64,000 nucleotides of DNA from Proteiniphilum sp. UBA5384 (GTDB lineage Bacteria > Bacteroidota > Bacteroidia > Bacteroidales > Dysgonomonadaceae): contig NZ_DHOS01000032.1 of the NCBI RefSeq assembly GCF_002410825.1, positions 109,721 through 173,720 of the forward strand, written 5' to 3'. A program made the position numbers and the translations under genes. Each line of letters begins with the position of its first letter. The stretch's first letter is position 1. Shown here piece by piece: positions 44,286-53,746 of the stretch. A model generated the notes under the pieces. The model worked only from the letters and a program-made list of their open reading frames with translations. It was not told the origin of the DNA and searched no databases.

Positions 44286-45359
44286 TCAAGGAGACTCCGT
44301 CAAAATACCATAACTTGAGATCAGTAACTCGACGACTTCTGAATAGTTGGCTTGCCCCGAACTGATTTTATTTGTTTTCAGGTAACCGTCATACACCTTG
44401 TCCTGTATAGTTGACAGGGATTCATTTCTCGCAGCAAGCCAGTGCCTCCGGTTACGTTGGAGATCGGCAATAATCTCCGGTCGGACAGATGTTCTTAATG
44501 ACGCGTATTCCTCGGGCAAAACCCTGTAAACATCGTTTAACAGATAGTTGAGCGTCGATGCATACGCGCTATAACGGATCTTCTCATCGTTACTCTGCGC
44601 ACAAATGACAAAAGCATACAAGTTCGCCTCCGATTCGAGGGCAATTCCGAACTGGTGCGCCATTTCATGCGCCAGGGTTGATGGATAGGTAAAATTAAGG
44701 CTGTAGTTATTCACATGTATCTCATTGAAGAACGGACCGAAATACCCCGAAACACCCGTCTTGGAATAGAGCGGCTCAAACATCATCGGCTTGGGCTTCC
44801 TTTTTCCGTTTGGGTAAGATATTTTTAGCGGCTCGTGCAATGAACGGTACAATGATTCAATTTCCAGCCGTACATCGCTCCGGTCCATATCCCGGCAATC
44901 GACATAATATAGGTTGGCTTTCTCGATAAACCGGACGGTGAAGTTCTTAAGCACTTCCGGATCATACTCCTTTTCCTCTATATCGCTCCGGGTATAAAAA
45001 TCTTCCCTGAAATAAGCAATTCCCCATACAAAATAGAACCAAGCGACCAACACTGTCACAAACCGGATAACCGAAAAAAGGAACCGTGAAAGAGAAATCT
45101 TACGCATGACGGCGGACACAACCAACACTATCAACAACAGTACTGCCACAATCAGAAAAATATCGTACAATGAAAACGGGAAAATATTGGAGATAAAAGA
45201 CAATACAACGGCCACCGCCGGGTAAATCCGGTGCATATACCATTCCGAAAGCGTCGGGCTGAGGCTGAACAAGAAGATGATCGCAAATAACCCGCCGGCC
45301 ACCATCAACAAACGTATAAATTGCCGCTTCCCTACTCTATCCTCTCTTTTTAGTCTCAT
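44286..45359 (-). CDS. DUF3810 membrane protein with HExxH motif
   Basis: This 357-residue protein has three hydrophobic helices in the first ~120 residues (~15-35, ~50-85, ~90-115) and a soluble domain after them. The soluble part carries T-L-A-H-E-M-A-H-Q-F-G followed by E-S-E-A-N, the HExxH...E pattern of zinc metallopeptidases. The family is DUF3810, common in Bacteroidota and of unknown function. The sequence predicts an inner-membrane-anchored metallopeptidase. It is encoded upstream of no obvious partner: the MATE gene precedes it in the same direction, 185 bp away. Substrate unknown. Confidence 0.85.
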   Translation of the reverse strand: MRLKREDRVGKRQFIRLLMVAGGLFAIIFLFSLSPTLSEWYMHRIYPAVAVVLSFISNIFPFSLYDIFLIVAVLLLIVLVVSAVMRKISLSRFLFSVIRFVTVLVAWFYFVWGIAYFREDFYTRSDIEEKEYDPEVLKNFTVRFIEKANLYYVDCRDMDRSDVRLEIESLYRSLHEPLKISYPNGKRKPKPMMFEPLYSKTGVSGYFGPFFNEIHVNNYSLNFTYPSTLAHEMAHQFGIALESEANLYAFVICAQSNDEKIRYSAYASTLNYLLNDVYRVLPEEYASLRTSVRPEIIADLQRNRRHWLAARNESLSTIQDKVYDGYLKTNKISSGQANYSEVVELLISSYGILTESP

Positions 45360-45544
45360 GCTGCCTTCATGTTACTTTTCTTCTGACTTTTCATTTCAAC
45401 CTATTTCTCGCATTTTCTGTAAGGTAATAACCTCCTGTCTTTTTTACCCCTTTTACTCAATTGGTTCGGGATAGCTATTTTTCTATCTTCAAAATTCTCG
45501 ATTGTTAAAAGTAAAGATCTTTTAAGCCCAATCCCTGATTCTCT

Positions 45545-46840
45545 TTAATTCTTAATTTTCAATGCTTTCTTCGCCCAGAGGGTCTGCGTAGCTCCTCGCA
45601 CAAAAAGATAAAGGATAAACGAAAACCAGAGTCCGTTGTTTCCCCACAGAGGTGTCGTGATAAAATAACAAACAAAAAAAGAGGCGGAAGAAACGATCAT
45701 CGCATTGCGCATCTCGGCGGAGGCGGTGGCACCGATAAAAATGCCGTCCCACAGGAAGGCGGCAAAACCAATAATCGGGATTAATACTGTCCAAAACATA
45801 AAATCTTTGGCGTGCTCGATAATCGCAAGGTCATTGGTCATGATAAGCAATATGGGATCGGAAAAGAGCATATAAATCACTACCGCCACCAGGCTGACCA
45901 TCAATCCCCAGAAAAAGACCCTGCGAATCATCCATTGAAGGTATTCCCGATTTTTTGCGCCATAAAACCGACCGGTCAATGCTTCTGCAGCATAAGCAAA
46001 TCCATCCATAAAGTAGGAGAACAGCATAAAGAATTGCATCAACAAAGCATTTACCGCCAGAATGATCTCTCCCATGCCCGAGGATGCAAAAGTGAAGAAA
46101 GTAGTCACCAGCGTCAATAAAAAAGTGCGGACAAAGATATCACCGTTCACCCTGAAATACTCTCTGATAGCTTGTTTATCCCAAATAGTTTCTTTGCGGA
46201 TATATTTCCGCAACCGGCGATAATACTTCCACCAGAAACCGGCAGCCACCGCCAACGAAATGGTTTGTGAAAGTGTAGTTCCCAATGCGATCCCTTCAAT
46301 TTTCATTCCGAAGCCGAACACGAAAAGGAAGCTCAAAGCAATATTGAGCAAATTATTCAGAATGGCCACAATCATCGGAATCCGGGCATTCTGCATACCG
46401 ATAAACCAACCATTGAACGCATATAACCCCAATACGGCAGGAGCACCCCATATGACAATATGAAAATAGGTCATCACGTGCTCAGTGGATTCCGGCCCCG
46501 ATTGAATCAGCCCGGAAGCGAGCAATCCAATAGGATATTGCAACAAGATAATCAATACTCCTACCCCCAAACCAATAGCCAGTGAACGGATAAAAACATT
46601 CATCACCTCGGTGAAATTCCGCGCACCCAACGCCTGGGAGGCGAATCCACTGGAACTCATCCGCAGGAAACCGAAATTCCAGTAGATCATATTGAAAATA
46701 GTAGCACCCAATGCAATGGCACCAATATAAACCGCTGACCCAAGCCGGCCGGCAATCGCAATATCGATCATCCCTAACAGCGGAACAGTAATATTGGTAA
46801 TGATATTGGGAAGGGCAAGTCTAAATATTTTTTTGTCCAT
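45545..46840 (-). CDS. MATE-family efflux transporter
   Basis: This 431-residue protein has 12 hydrophobic segments in two homologous halves. The first helix region reads R-L-A-L-P-N-I-I-T-N-I-T-V-P-L-L-G-M-I-D-I-A-I-A-G, the usual MATE opening, with the conserved P and D positions. Members export drugs or metabolites in exchange for Na+ or H+ across the inner membrane; its closest relatives appear to be of the DinF/NorM type found in Bacteroidota. It is divergent from the second RND operon across a 206-bp gap. No operon partner is obvious apart from the DUF3810 gene 185 bp downstream. Confidence 0.92.
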   Translation of the reverse strand: MDKKIFRLALPNIITNITVPLLGMIDIAIAGRLGSAVYIGAIALGATIFNMIYWNFGFLRMSSSGFASQALGARNFTEVMNVFIRSLAIGLGVGVLIILLQYPIGLLASGLIQSGPESTEHVMTYFHIVIWGAPAVLGLYAFNGWFIGMQNARIPMIVAILNNLLNIALSFLFVFGFGMKIEGIALGTTLSQTISLAVAAGFWWKYYRRLRKYIRKETIWDKQAIREYFRVNGDIFVRTFLLTLVTTFFTFASSGMGEIILAVNALLMQFFMLFSYFMDGFAYAAEALTGRFYGAKNREYLQWMIRRVFFWGLMVSLVAVVIYMLFSDPILLIMTNDLAIIEHAKDFMFWTVLIPIIGFAAFLWDGIFIGATASAEMRNAMIVSSASFFVCYFITTPLWGNNGLWFSFILYLFVRGATQTLWAKKALKIKN

Positions 46841-47046
46841 TGCCGCAAAATTACGCTAAAATGAAAGATTCGCAAAATTCAACTTATCAAATATCCAGGG
46901 AATTGTCACAGTATATATTTTTGTTTATACTCCAAACTCAAACATTTTTAGATAAAAAACGTTATTCTTACATATCTTTTTCCGTATTTGAAATTTTAGC
47001 AATTTGGTAATTCACGGATCAATAAAAAATATATAATTTTAGTCAC

Positions 47047-48114
47047 ATGAAGAAGATTCTATTTATCTGTCTGTGCGCATCGCTTCTAGGTTCTACCGGA
47101 TGCAAACAGGATAAAGAGCAGAAAGAGGTTATAAAAACGATAAAAGTAGATTCCGCCATAACCTATGGCGAAAAAAAAACCGTTTCCTTCCCGGGTAAGG
47201 TAAAAGCAGCATCAGAGGTGAATCTGGCTTTCCGTATAAGCGGACCGATCACAAAGATCAATGTAACGGAAGGACAATTTGTTCGAAAAGGGCAGGTGAT
47301 AGCCGAAATGGATTCGCGCGATTACGCGATACAACTGTCGGCTACAGAAGCAGAATATAAACAGATAAAGGCGGAAGCGGAACGGATAATCCAACTCCAT
47401 GAAAGACAAAGTGTATCGGAAAACGATTACGACAAAGCCGTATCGGGATTACAGCAAATCACCGCCAAATATGACGCCCACAAAAACGCTTTATCGGATA
47501 CGAAGCTGAAAGCGCCCTTCGACGGGTACATCCAAAAGCGCTATTTTGACAGCAACGAAACAATCAGCGCCGGGATGCCTGTCTTTTCAATGATCAGTGC
47601 CGGAACACCGGAAGTAGAGATCTATATTCCCGCAGGTGAGTTTATCCAACGCGACCAATTCGACTCTTACAGCTGCTATTTTGAACTCTACCCCAACCGC
47701 ACTTTCCCGCTGGAACTCATCGCCATCAACCGGAAAGCAAACCTGAACCAGCTTTATACCGTTCGTCTCCGGTTCAATAAAGAACCTGATTCGCCATTAC
47801 CTTCACCCGGCATGTCCACTATGGTGACAATCCAATACAAGCCGGAGAACGCCACCATGGTTTCCATCCCTCTTAACGCCGTGTTTGAAATCAATAACAG
47901 CCCCACGGTATGGGTGTATGATTCAACGCAACAAAGGGTTAATGCCCGCGCTATCCGCATCTCCGAAATAATGACCGACGGCACCCTGACCGTCTCGGAA
48001 GGATTGCGTGCCGGCGAAAAAGTTGTTTCAGCAGGAGTCCACCATCTGTCGGACGGGGAAAAAGTCGAACTGTTACCCCAAACGACTGAAACCAACGTAG
48101 GAGGCTTGTTATGA
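47047..48114 (+). CDS. RND efflux periplasmic adaptor, lipoprotein
   Basis: This 355-residue protein has a signal peptide and lipobox Cys (L-L-G-S-T-G-C-K). It has the adaptor layout: first lipoyl half (G-P-I-T-K-I-N-V-T-E-G-Q-F-V-R-K-G-Q-V-I-A), helical hairpin (~95-150), second lipoyl half (D-T-K-L-K-A-P-F-D-G-Y-I), then beta-barrel and membrane-proximal domains. Unlike the adaptor at 38644-39750 it is lipid-anchored. Its last four bases overlap the permease start (ATGA), so translation is coupled. It heads the second complete RND operon. Confidence 0.93.
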   Translation: MKKILFICLCASLLGSTGCKQDKEQKEVIKTIKVDSAITYGEKKTVSFPGKVKAASEVNLAFRISGPITKINVTEGQFVRKGQVIAEMDSRDYAIQLSATEAEYKQIKAEAERIIQLHERQSVSENDYDKAVSGLQQITAKYDAHKNALSDTKLKAPFDGYIQKRYFDSNETISAGMPVFSMISAGTPEVEIYIPAGEFIQRDQFDSYSCYFELYPNRTFPLELIAINRKANLNQLYTVRLRFNKEPDSPLPSPGMSTMVTIQYKPENATMVSIPLNAVFEINNSPTVWVYDSTQQRVNARAIRISEIMTDGTLTVSEGLRAGEKVVSAGVHHLSDGEKVELLPQTTETNVGGLL

Positions 48115-51100
48115 ATGACGTAGGAAACTGGGCATTGGGTAACCGGAAACTGATTTATTTCCTGCTCGTCGTACTGGTAGTCGGCGGCATGGCTGCTTAC
48201 TATAATATGAGTAAGCTGGAGGATCCGGAACTGAAGGTCAAGACAGCAACCGTCGTTACGCTCTACCCCGGCGCCTCGGCCCACCAGGTGGAACTCGAAG
48301 TGACCGATATGCTGGAAAAGAGCATCCGTTCCATGAAAGGGATCGGCGATGTGTATAGCCGCTCGATGAATGACGTATCCATGATCACGGTCGAATTGAC
48401 CACACTGGTGCAGAACAACGAGGTGGAGCAGTACTGGGATCTTCTTCGCCGAAAAGTAAGCGATGTGCAGGCCAATCTGCCCGAGGGAGCCTCCCCTTCC
48501 GTTGTAATGGATGATTTTGGCGATGTCTACGGTATGGTTTATGCCCTTACCTTTGAGGGATATACCCACGAAGAGGCGGGAAAATATGCGGAACTGATCA
48601 AAAAGGAGATCCTGAAAATAGAGGGTATATCCAATGTAACCCTCTACGGGAAGCAGGAAGCATCCATCAACATAGAACTCTATGAAGATAAACTCGCCAA
48701 CCTGGGTGTACATCCCGCAGAAGTGCTCTCCACCCTGAACGGCCAGAACCGTACCATCTATTCCGGCTACTACGAAAGCGGTGACGCACGCATACGGGTA
48801 TCGGTCAATGACAGGTACAGGACGGTGGATGATATCGGAGACCTCTTGCTGCAGGGGCATGAAAACGACCAGTTACGGCTGCGCGACATTGCCCGCATCA
48901 CTGAAGAAAATACAAGTCCCGTCCGCAATGAACTGAGGTACGACAAAAAGCAAGCGCTGGGTATCTCCATCTCCGCTTTAAGTGAAACTGATATCACAAA
49001 AATAGGCAAAAAGGTGGATGAAGTGGTGGAAAAACTGGTGGACGAGCGGCTTCCTGCCGGCATGGAAGTGAACAAGGTATTCTTCCAACCCGAAAGAGTC
49101 AACACGGCATTGAATTCCTTTATAGTCAACCTGATTGAATCGGTACTTATTGTGGTGCTTTTACTTATCTTCTCAATGGGGTTCAGGAGCGGACTCATCT
49201 TAGGCTTAAGCCTGGTTGTTACTGTATTCGGTTCGCTGATGATACTGCAAATGTTCGACGGCACCCTGCAACGGGTTTCGCTTGCCTCATTCATACTGGC
49301 AATGGGGATGCTGGTGGATAATGCCATTGTAATACTCGACGGTATCCAGATTGACCTGGAGCGGGGAGTGGAACGAAAAACAGCGTTGACCGCCATCGGC
49401 AAAAAAACGGCGATGCCGTTACTGGGAGCCACATTGATCGCAGTGCTGGCATTCTGGCCCATCTTCCTGTCGCCCGACACAGCCGGAATTTATGTACGCG
49501 ACCTGTTTATCGTGCTGGCGGTTTCACTTCTGTTGAGTTGGGTGATCGCATTGACGATGGTTCCTATTATGGCGGACAGATCGTTAAAAGTAAAAGAAGG
49601 CAAAGAACAGAAAGATCCTTACGACAACAAATATTACCGGGCCTTACGGAGAGTACTGAATTGGACGTTGTCGCATCGCCTCATTACATTGGGTACGGGA
49701 GTCGCGCTGGTACTCGTCAGCCTATTATTCTTCCGTCTCCTGCCACAAGGATTTTTCCCCGACATGGATTACGACCAGCTCTATATAGAATATAAATTAC
49801 AGGAAGGACTCAACAGTACAAAGACAAAAGCCGACCTGAGCGAAATAGAAGACTACCTGCTCGCCCGTGAAGATGTCACCCATGTCACCACATCCATCGG
49901 CGGTACACCCAGCCGTTACAACCTGGTCAGAAGCATTGCCGACCCGTCGCTCTCTTATGGTGAGTTGATCGTGGATTACACTTCACCCAAAGCCCTCGTC
50001 GCTTCTATCGATGAAATACAGGATTATCTCAACATGCATTTCCCCGACGCCTATATCCGGGTAAAACGCTATAACCTGATGTACAAGAAATTCCCTATCG
50101 AGATTGAATTCCGCGGTCCCGATCCCGAAGTGCTCAGGGGTTTGTCGGCACAGGCAACGGAAATCATCAACGCCAGCCCTGTGATATATATGCCCACCAC
50201 CGACTGGGAACCCAAAGTGCCGGTATTGATGGTGGATTACAACCAACCGGTGGCACGGAACATAGGCTTAACCCGCCAGGATGTCGGCTTGTCGATCATG
50301 AGCGCGACGGACGGAATACCCACCGGCGTTTTCTATGACGGCATCGACAGCAAGACCATTACCGTGAAATGTGTCGATAAAGACGGCAACGCCATAGAGT
50401 CGATCGAGCATACGCCTGTCTTCAACATGCTGCCTTCGTTGACCGGCTTAGACCGTCAAACCTTGCAGGGATTAATGACCGGGGCTATCTCGGAAGAAGA
50501 TGTGCTGGCATCGATACTGGAAACCGTCCCCCTTAGCCAGGCGTCCAACGGAGTCTATATCGACTGGGAAGAACCTGTAGTTATCCGCAGCAATGGCGAA
50601 CGTGCCATGCGCGTGCAATGCTATCCCATATCGGGAGAGGCGGTAGAAAATACCCGCCAGACCATCGCACAGCAGATAGAAAGTATCGACCTGCCTGCAG
50701 GCTACAGCATGAAATGGGAAGGGGAACGGAGTGCGAGCGACGAGTCAATGAAATACCTCTTCAAATATTATCCCTTTGCGGTTATCCTGATGATTGGCAT
50801 CCTGATCATGCTTTTCAAAGATTATAAGAAACCTCTCATCATCATCCTTTGTCTGCCGCTGCTCTTTATCGGCATCATCGCCTCGATGCTCCTGTCCGGT
50901 AAAACATTCGGGTTCGTCGCCATAGTAGCAGCACTGGGATTAGTAGGCATGCTCATCAAGAACGGTATTGTGCTGATGGACGAGATCACCCTGCAGATAT
51001 CAAGCGGCACAGAACCGGCAAAAGCATTGATAGACAGCTCAGAAAGCCGTTTTCGCCCGGTGATGCTGGCTTCGCTGACAACCATCCTGGGGATGATCCC

Positions 51101-51230
51101 ACTATTGGGCGATTCGCTATTCGGTCCCGCCGCCGTGGTAATCATGGGAGGATTGCTGGTCGGCACGCTGATCACACTGCTTTTTATCCCGGTGTTATAT
51201 GCGCTGTTCTTTAAGATTAAGATAAAATGA
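48111..51230 (+). CDS. RND efflux permease, second operon
   Basis: The product has 1039 residues with the RND topology of 12 helices and two large periplasmic domains. The start is G-N-W-A-L-G-N-R-K-L-I-Y-F-L-L-V-V-L-V-V, unlike the HAE1 copy at 39757. Helix 4 has a single aspartate, D403 (G-M-L-V-D-N-A-I-V-I-L-D), where HAE1 pumps have D-D; R-P-V-M-L-A-S-L-T-T-I-L-G-M-I-P is the helix 11 motif. It belongs to the AcrB/AcrD/AcrF superfamily. It starts inside the adaptor stop and is followed at 46 bp by a TolC-type gene. Confidence 0.94.
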   Translation: MNDVGNWALGNRKLIYFLLVVLVVGGMAAYYNMSKLEDPELKVKTATVVTLYPGASAHQVELEVTDMLEKSIRSMKGIGDVYSRSMNDVSMITVELTTLVQNNEVEQYWDLLRRKVSDVQANLPEGASPSVVMDDFGDVYGMVYALTFEGYTHEEAGKYAELIKKEILKIEGISNVTLYGKQEASINIELYEDKLANLGVHPAEVLSTLNGQNRTIYSGYYESGDARIRVSVNDRYRTVDDIGDLLLQGHENDQLRLRDIARITEENTSPVRNELRYDKKQALGISISALSETDITKIGKKVDEVVEKLVDERLPAGMEVNKVFFQPERVNTALNSFIVNLIESVLIVVLLLIFSMGFRSGLILGLSLVVTVFGSLMILQMFDGTLQRVSLASFILAMGMLVDNAIVILDGIQIDLERGVERKTALTAIGKKTAMPLLGATLIAVLAFWPIFLSPDTAGIYVRDLFIVLAVSLLLSWVIALTMVPIMADRSLKVKEGKEQKDPYDNKYYRALRRVLNWTLSHRLITLGTGVALVLVSLLFFRLLPQGFFPDMDYDQLYIEYKLQEGLNSTKTKADLSEIEDYLLAREDVTHVTTSIGGTPSRYNLVRSIADPSLSYGELIVDYTSPKALVASIDEIQDYLNMHFPDAYIRVKRYNLMYKKFPIEIEFRGPDPEVLRGLSAQATEIINASPVIYMPTTDWEPKVPVLMVDYNQPVARNIGLTRQDVGLSIMSATDGIPTGVFYDGIDSKTITVKCVDKDGNAIESIEHTPVFNMLPSLTGLDRQTLQGLMTGAISEEDVLASILETVPLSQASNGVYIDWEEPVVIRSNGERAMRVQCYPISGEAVENTRQTIAQQIESIDLPAGYSMKWEGERSASDESMKYLFKYYPFAVILMIGILIMLFKDYKKPLIIILCLPLLFIGIIASMLLSGKTFGFVAIVAALGLVGMLIKNGIVLMDEITLQISSGTEPAKALIDSSESRFRPVMLASLTTILGMIPLLGDSLFGPAAVVIMGGLLVGTLITLLFIPVLYALFFKIKIK

Positions 51231-51276
51231 TATGATGATGTGTTGATTTCACTTTTAATTTTTCACTTTAAAAAGT

Positions 51277-52764
51277 ATGCAACTAAACAAAATAATTATA
51301 CTGATTTGCTTATTATTTGTCCCTACTCTTTCATGGGGACAGGAAATGAGTGCCGCGGCAGAACAAGGAAGAAAAGCCGCCGATAAACCGGAAGGAGCTT
51401 CCCTGTCAGTTCGGGAAATGACCCTCGACCAATGCCGGGAGCTGGCACTGGAGAACAATAAGGCGATATCCATAGCATCCCGTAACAAAGAAAAGGCCGA
51501 ATACACCTTAAAAGCATACAAGGCCAATTACTTCCCCAAAATCTCCGCCTCGGGGAACTATCTCTATTCCAATACGAAGTTGAACACCCGCTTTGAAGGA
51601 GGTTATCTTCCTACTTATGTTCCCGATCCGGCAACGGGTCAGCTGGTACCGAACATCCTTCATGGTCCGGACGGGAACCCTGTCATGGGATCTGATGGGA
51701 ATCCCATCTTCAACCAATATGCCCTTTTTCCCGGCCTGGACATTTTAATGAAACTGAAAAATACGTGGATGGCCGGATTGCGCGCTGAACAACCTATTTA
51801 CATGGGTGGTAAAATAACGTCTGCCTACCGGATGGCACAGATAGGAAATAAAATTGCCGGACTGAATGAGCAACTCTCCCGTGCGGAAATCATTGTAAAA
51901 GCTGATGAAGCCTACTGGACTTATGCAAAGACGAGGGAACTGGTTAACCTGGCGGAGTCTTACCAACGTGTGGTCAAAGAACTTATGCGGGATGTACAGA
52001 ATGCACAGGAAGTCGGGATGAAGCATCAGAATGATGTGCTAAAAGTGCAGGTAAAGGTCAATGAAGCCGAATTACAGCTGCGGCAGGCTGAAAACGGACA
52101 CAGGCTGGCACGTAAAAACCTCTGTTATGTAATCGGTCTTCCACTCGACAGTGAAATATCCCTACCTGAATCATTCGACGAATCTATCGCCTTAGAAAAC
52201 AGGTATCTGTCCGATTACACTTCCCGCCCCGAATATGCCATGCTTGAGCAACAGATACAGCTGAAAGAACAGGAAATCAACCTTACCCGCAGTGATTTTC
52301 TTCCCCAGGTAGGCGTTGCAGCTAATTACGGATATATCAACGGGTTGGAATTGAACGGCAATAAACTCCTTGACGGGGCATCTTTCTCAGCCATGGTTTC
52401 CGTCAATATTCCCCTATTCCAGTGGGGTGAAGGGCGTAATAAGATCCGTGCTGCCGAAACTGAGCGGGCTATCGTCCAATTACAACGGGACGACATTGCC
52501 CAACAGATGGAACTTGAACTGACACAGGCTTTCGATAAATGGGATGAATCCATTCTCGAAGTACAACTCACCAGTCGCTCTCTGGACCAGGCAAAAGAAA
52601 ACATGCGGGTAAGCGAAGACCGCTATAAGACCGGCATGGAAACGCTTGCCGATTACCTGGAAGCGCAAACCACCTGGCAACGTGCATGGAAGGATCATGT
52701 TGACGCTGTGACCCGTTCATGGCTGAACCAGACTTATTATCTGAAAGCGGCAGGTAAGTTATGA
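51277..52764 (+). CDS. TolC-family outer-membrane channel, second operon
   Basis: The protein has 495 residues with a signal peptide (I-L-I-C-L-L-F-V-P-T-L-S-W-G). The duplicated TolC fold shows as L-D-Q-C-R-E-L-A-L-E-N-N-K-A-I-S near the start, long helices, G-M-K-H-Q-N-D-V-L-K-V-Q-V-K in the first half and G-M-E-T-L-A-D-Y-L-E-A-Q-T-T in the second. It should be the exit duct for the RND pump just upstream. No terminator hairpin was found after it. Confidence 0.92.
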   Translation: MQLNKIIILICLLFVPTLSWGQEMSAAAEQGRKAADKPEGASLSVREMTLDQCRELALENNKAISIASRNKEKAEYTLKAYKANYFPKISASGNYLYSNTKLNTRFEGGYLPTYVPDPATGQLVPNILHGPDGNPVMGSDGNPIFNQYALFPGLDILMKLKNTWMAGLRAEQPIYMGGKITSAYRMAQIGNKIAGLNEQLSRAEIIVKADEAYWTYAKTRELVNLAESYQRVVKELMRDVQNAQEVGMKHQNDVLKVQVKVNEAELQLRQAENGHRLARKNLCYVIGLPLDSEISLPESFDESIALENRYLSDYTSRPEYAMLEQQIQLKEQEINLTRSDFLPQVGVAANYGYINGLELNGNKLLDGASFSAMVSVNIPLFQWGEGRNKIRAAETERAIVQLQRDDIAQQMELELTQAFDKWDESILEVQLTSRSLDQAKENMRVSEDRYKTGMETLADYLEAQTTWQRAWKDHVDAVTRSWLNQTYYLKAAGKL

Positions 52765-53112
52765 TATCATATCACCATGGCAACTGCTTTTGAGCGCTCT
52801 TCTTTTACAATTAGGTGCCCAAAATTTCCATTTCGGTAAGTGAACCTAAATAAATTAAGGTACTCAATCGTAAATTTGTAGTGACAGTAAAAAAGTAGCT
52901 GCACAAAATTACTATTTATTAAAGAACTGGATTAAAACCTTTTTTTCTTAAAAGATTCTTTTTTTGAAATGATAATCCGGTTATTATATATTCTTTTTTT
53001 GTAAATTTGTACATTCACTTACAGAAAGTAGAATAATTACTGATATCCAACACCCTATTAACGTAGATAAGGTGTTTCATTTTTTCAGGAGAAACTCATT
53101 ACAAACTAATAT
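52765..53112 (+). promoter_or_regulatory. Leader region of the V-ATPase operon with two TAnnTTTG elements
   Basis: This 348-base gap holds two exact TAnnTTTG elements, both taaatttg, at 52871-52878 and 53002-53009. Neither has a well-spaced -33 TTG. The second would give a leader of about 95 bases before the first V-ATPase gene. The rest is AT-rich, with no open frame or hairpin I can support. Confidence 0.4.
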
Positions 53113-53700
53113 ATGGACAAAATTCAGGAACTTACGTCAAAACTTTACGTAGAAGGCGTGGAAAAAGGCAAAGAGGAAGCCGACAGGATTATTGCGGAAG
53201 CACAGGCACAGGAGCAACAGATATTGGATGCTGCGCGTATTAAGGCCAAAGAATTGCTCTCTTCTGCGGAAAAGGAGAGCGTTGAACTGAAAAAAAACAC
53301 CGAGGCAGAGTTAAAACTCTATGCAGCCCAATCTTCAGAGGCACTGAAAACGGAGATCATCAACCTGGTGACCGACAAGTTGTCCGCCACGCAGGTAAAA
53401 GCTGCCGTGGAAGACAAATCGTTCATGCAAAAATTAATCCTGGAGTTGGTTCGGAACTGGTCTAAAAACGACGCACTGACCGTCGGCGTGGAAAATCCGG
53501 AAGAACTCAAATCCTATATCGCCTCTCACTCCAAAGACCTGTTGGACAAAGGATTGAAGATTGAGTCGGTAAACGGCATCAAGACCGGGTTCACCCTCGC
53601 TCCCGAAGATGGTTCCTATAAAGTAAAATTCGGGGAAGAAGAGTTTGTCAACTACTTCAGGGAATTTTTACGTCCCCAGATACAACAACTCCTTTTTTAG
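53113..53700 (+). CDS. atpE: V-type ATPase subunit E
   Basis: The product has 195 residues. The first ~85 are a charged helix with A/E/K heptads (E-K-G-K-E-E-A-D-R-I-I-A-E-A-Q-A), the peripheral-stalk part of subunit E, and the rest is a small globular domain. This subunit links the catalytic A3B3 head to the membrane part. It is the first gene of the V-ATPase operon and is followed within 50 bases by the DUF2764 gene. Sequence identity within the family is low, so the call depends partly on its place. Confidence 0.82.
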   Translation: MDKIQELTSKLYVEGVEKGKEEADRIIAEAQAQEQQILDAARIKAKELLSSAEKESVELKKNTEAELKLYAAQSSEALKTEIINLVTDKLSATQVKAAVEDKSFMQKLILELVRNWSKNDALTVGVENPEELKSYIASHSKDLLDKGLKIESVNGIKTGFTLAPEDGSYKVKFGEEEFVNYFREFLRPQIQQLLF

Positions 53701-53746
53701 AAACTGAAAATTTTCATCAATCTCTTTCAAGGGATTGGCTTTGCCT

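Noticed and set aside
46846..46853. TAATTTTG on the minus strand as a promoter for the MATE gene
   Set aside because: It lies only 5 bases before the start codon, leaving almost no leader; chance in AT-rich sequence is as likely.
47754..48860. 368-codon open frame on the minus strand
   Set aside because: It lies antisense to the RND adaptor and permease genes, which have clear family motifs; its translation has no domain and is a by-product of codon use.
48770..49480. 236-codon open frame, rich in Ser/Thr, on the minus strand
   Set aside because: Shadow of the RND permease gene; composition is that of antisense reading.
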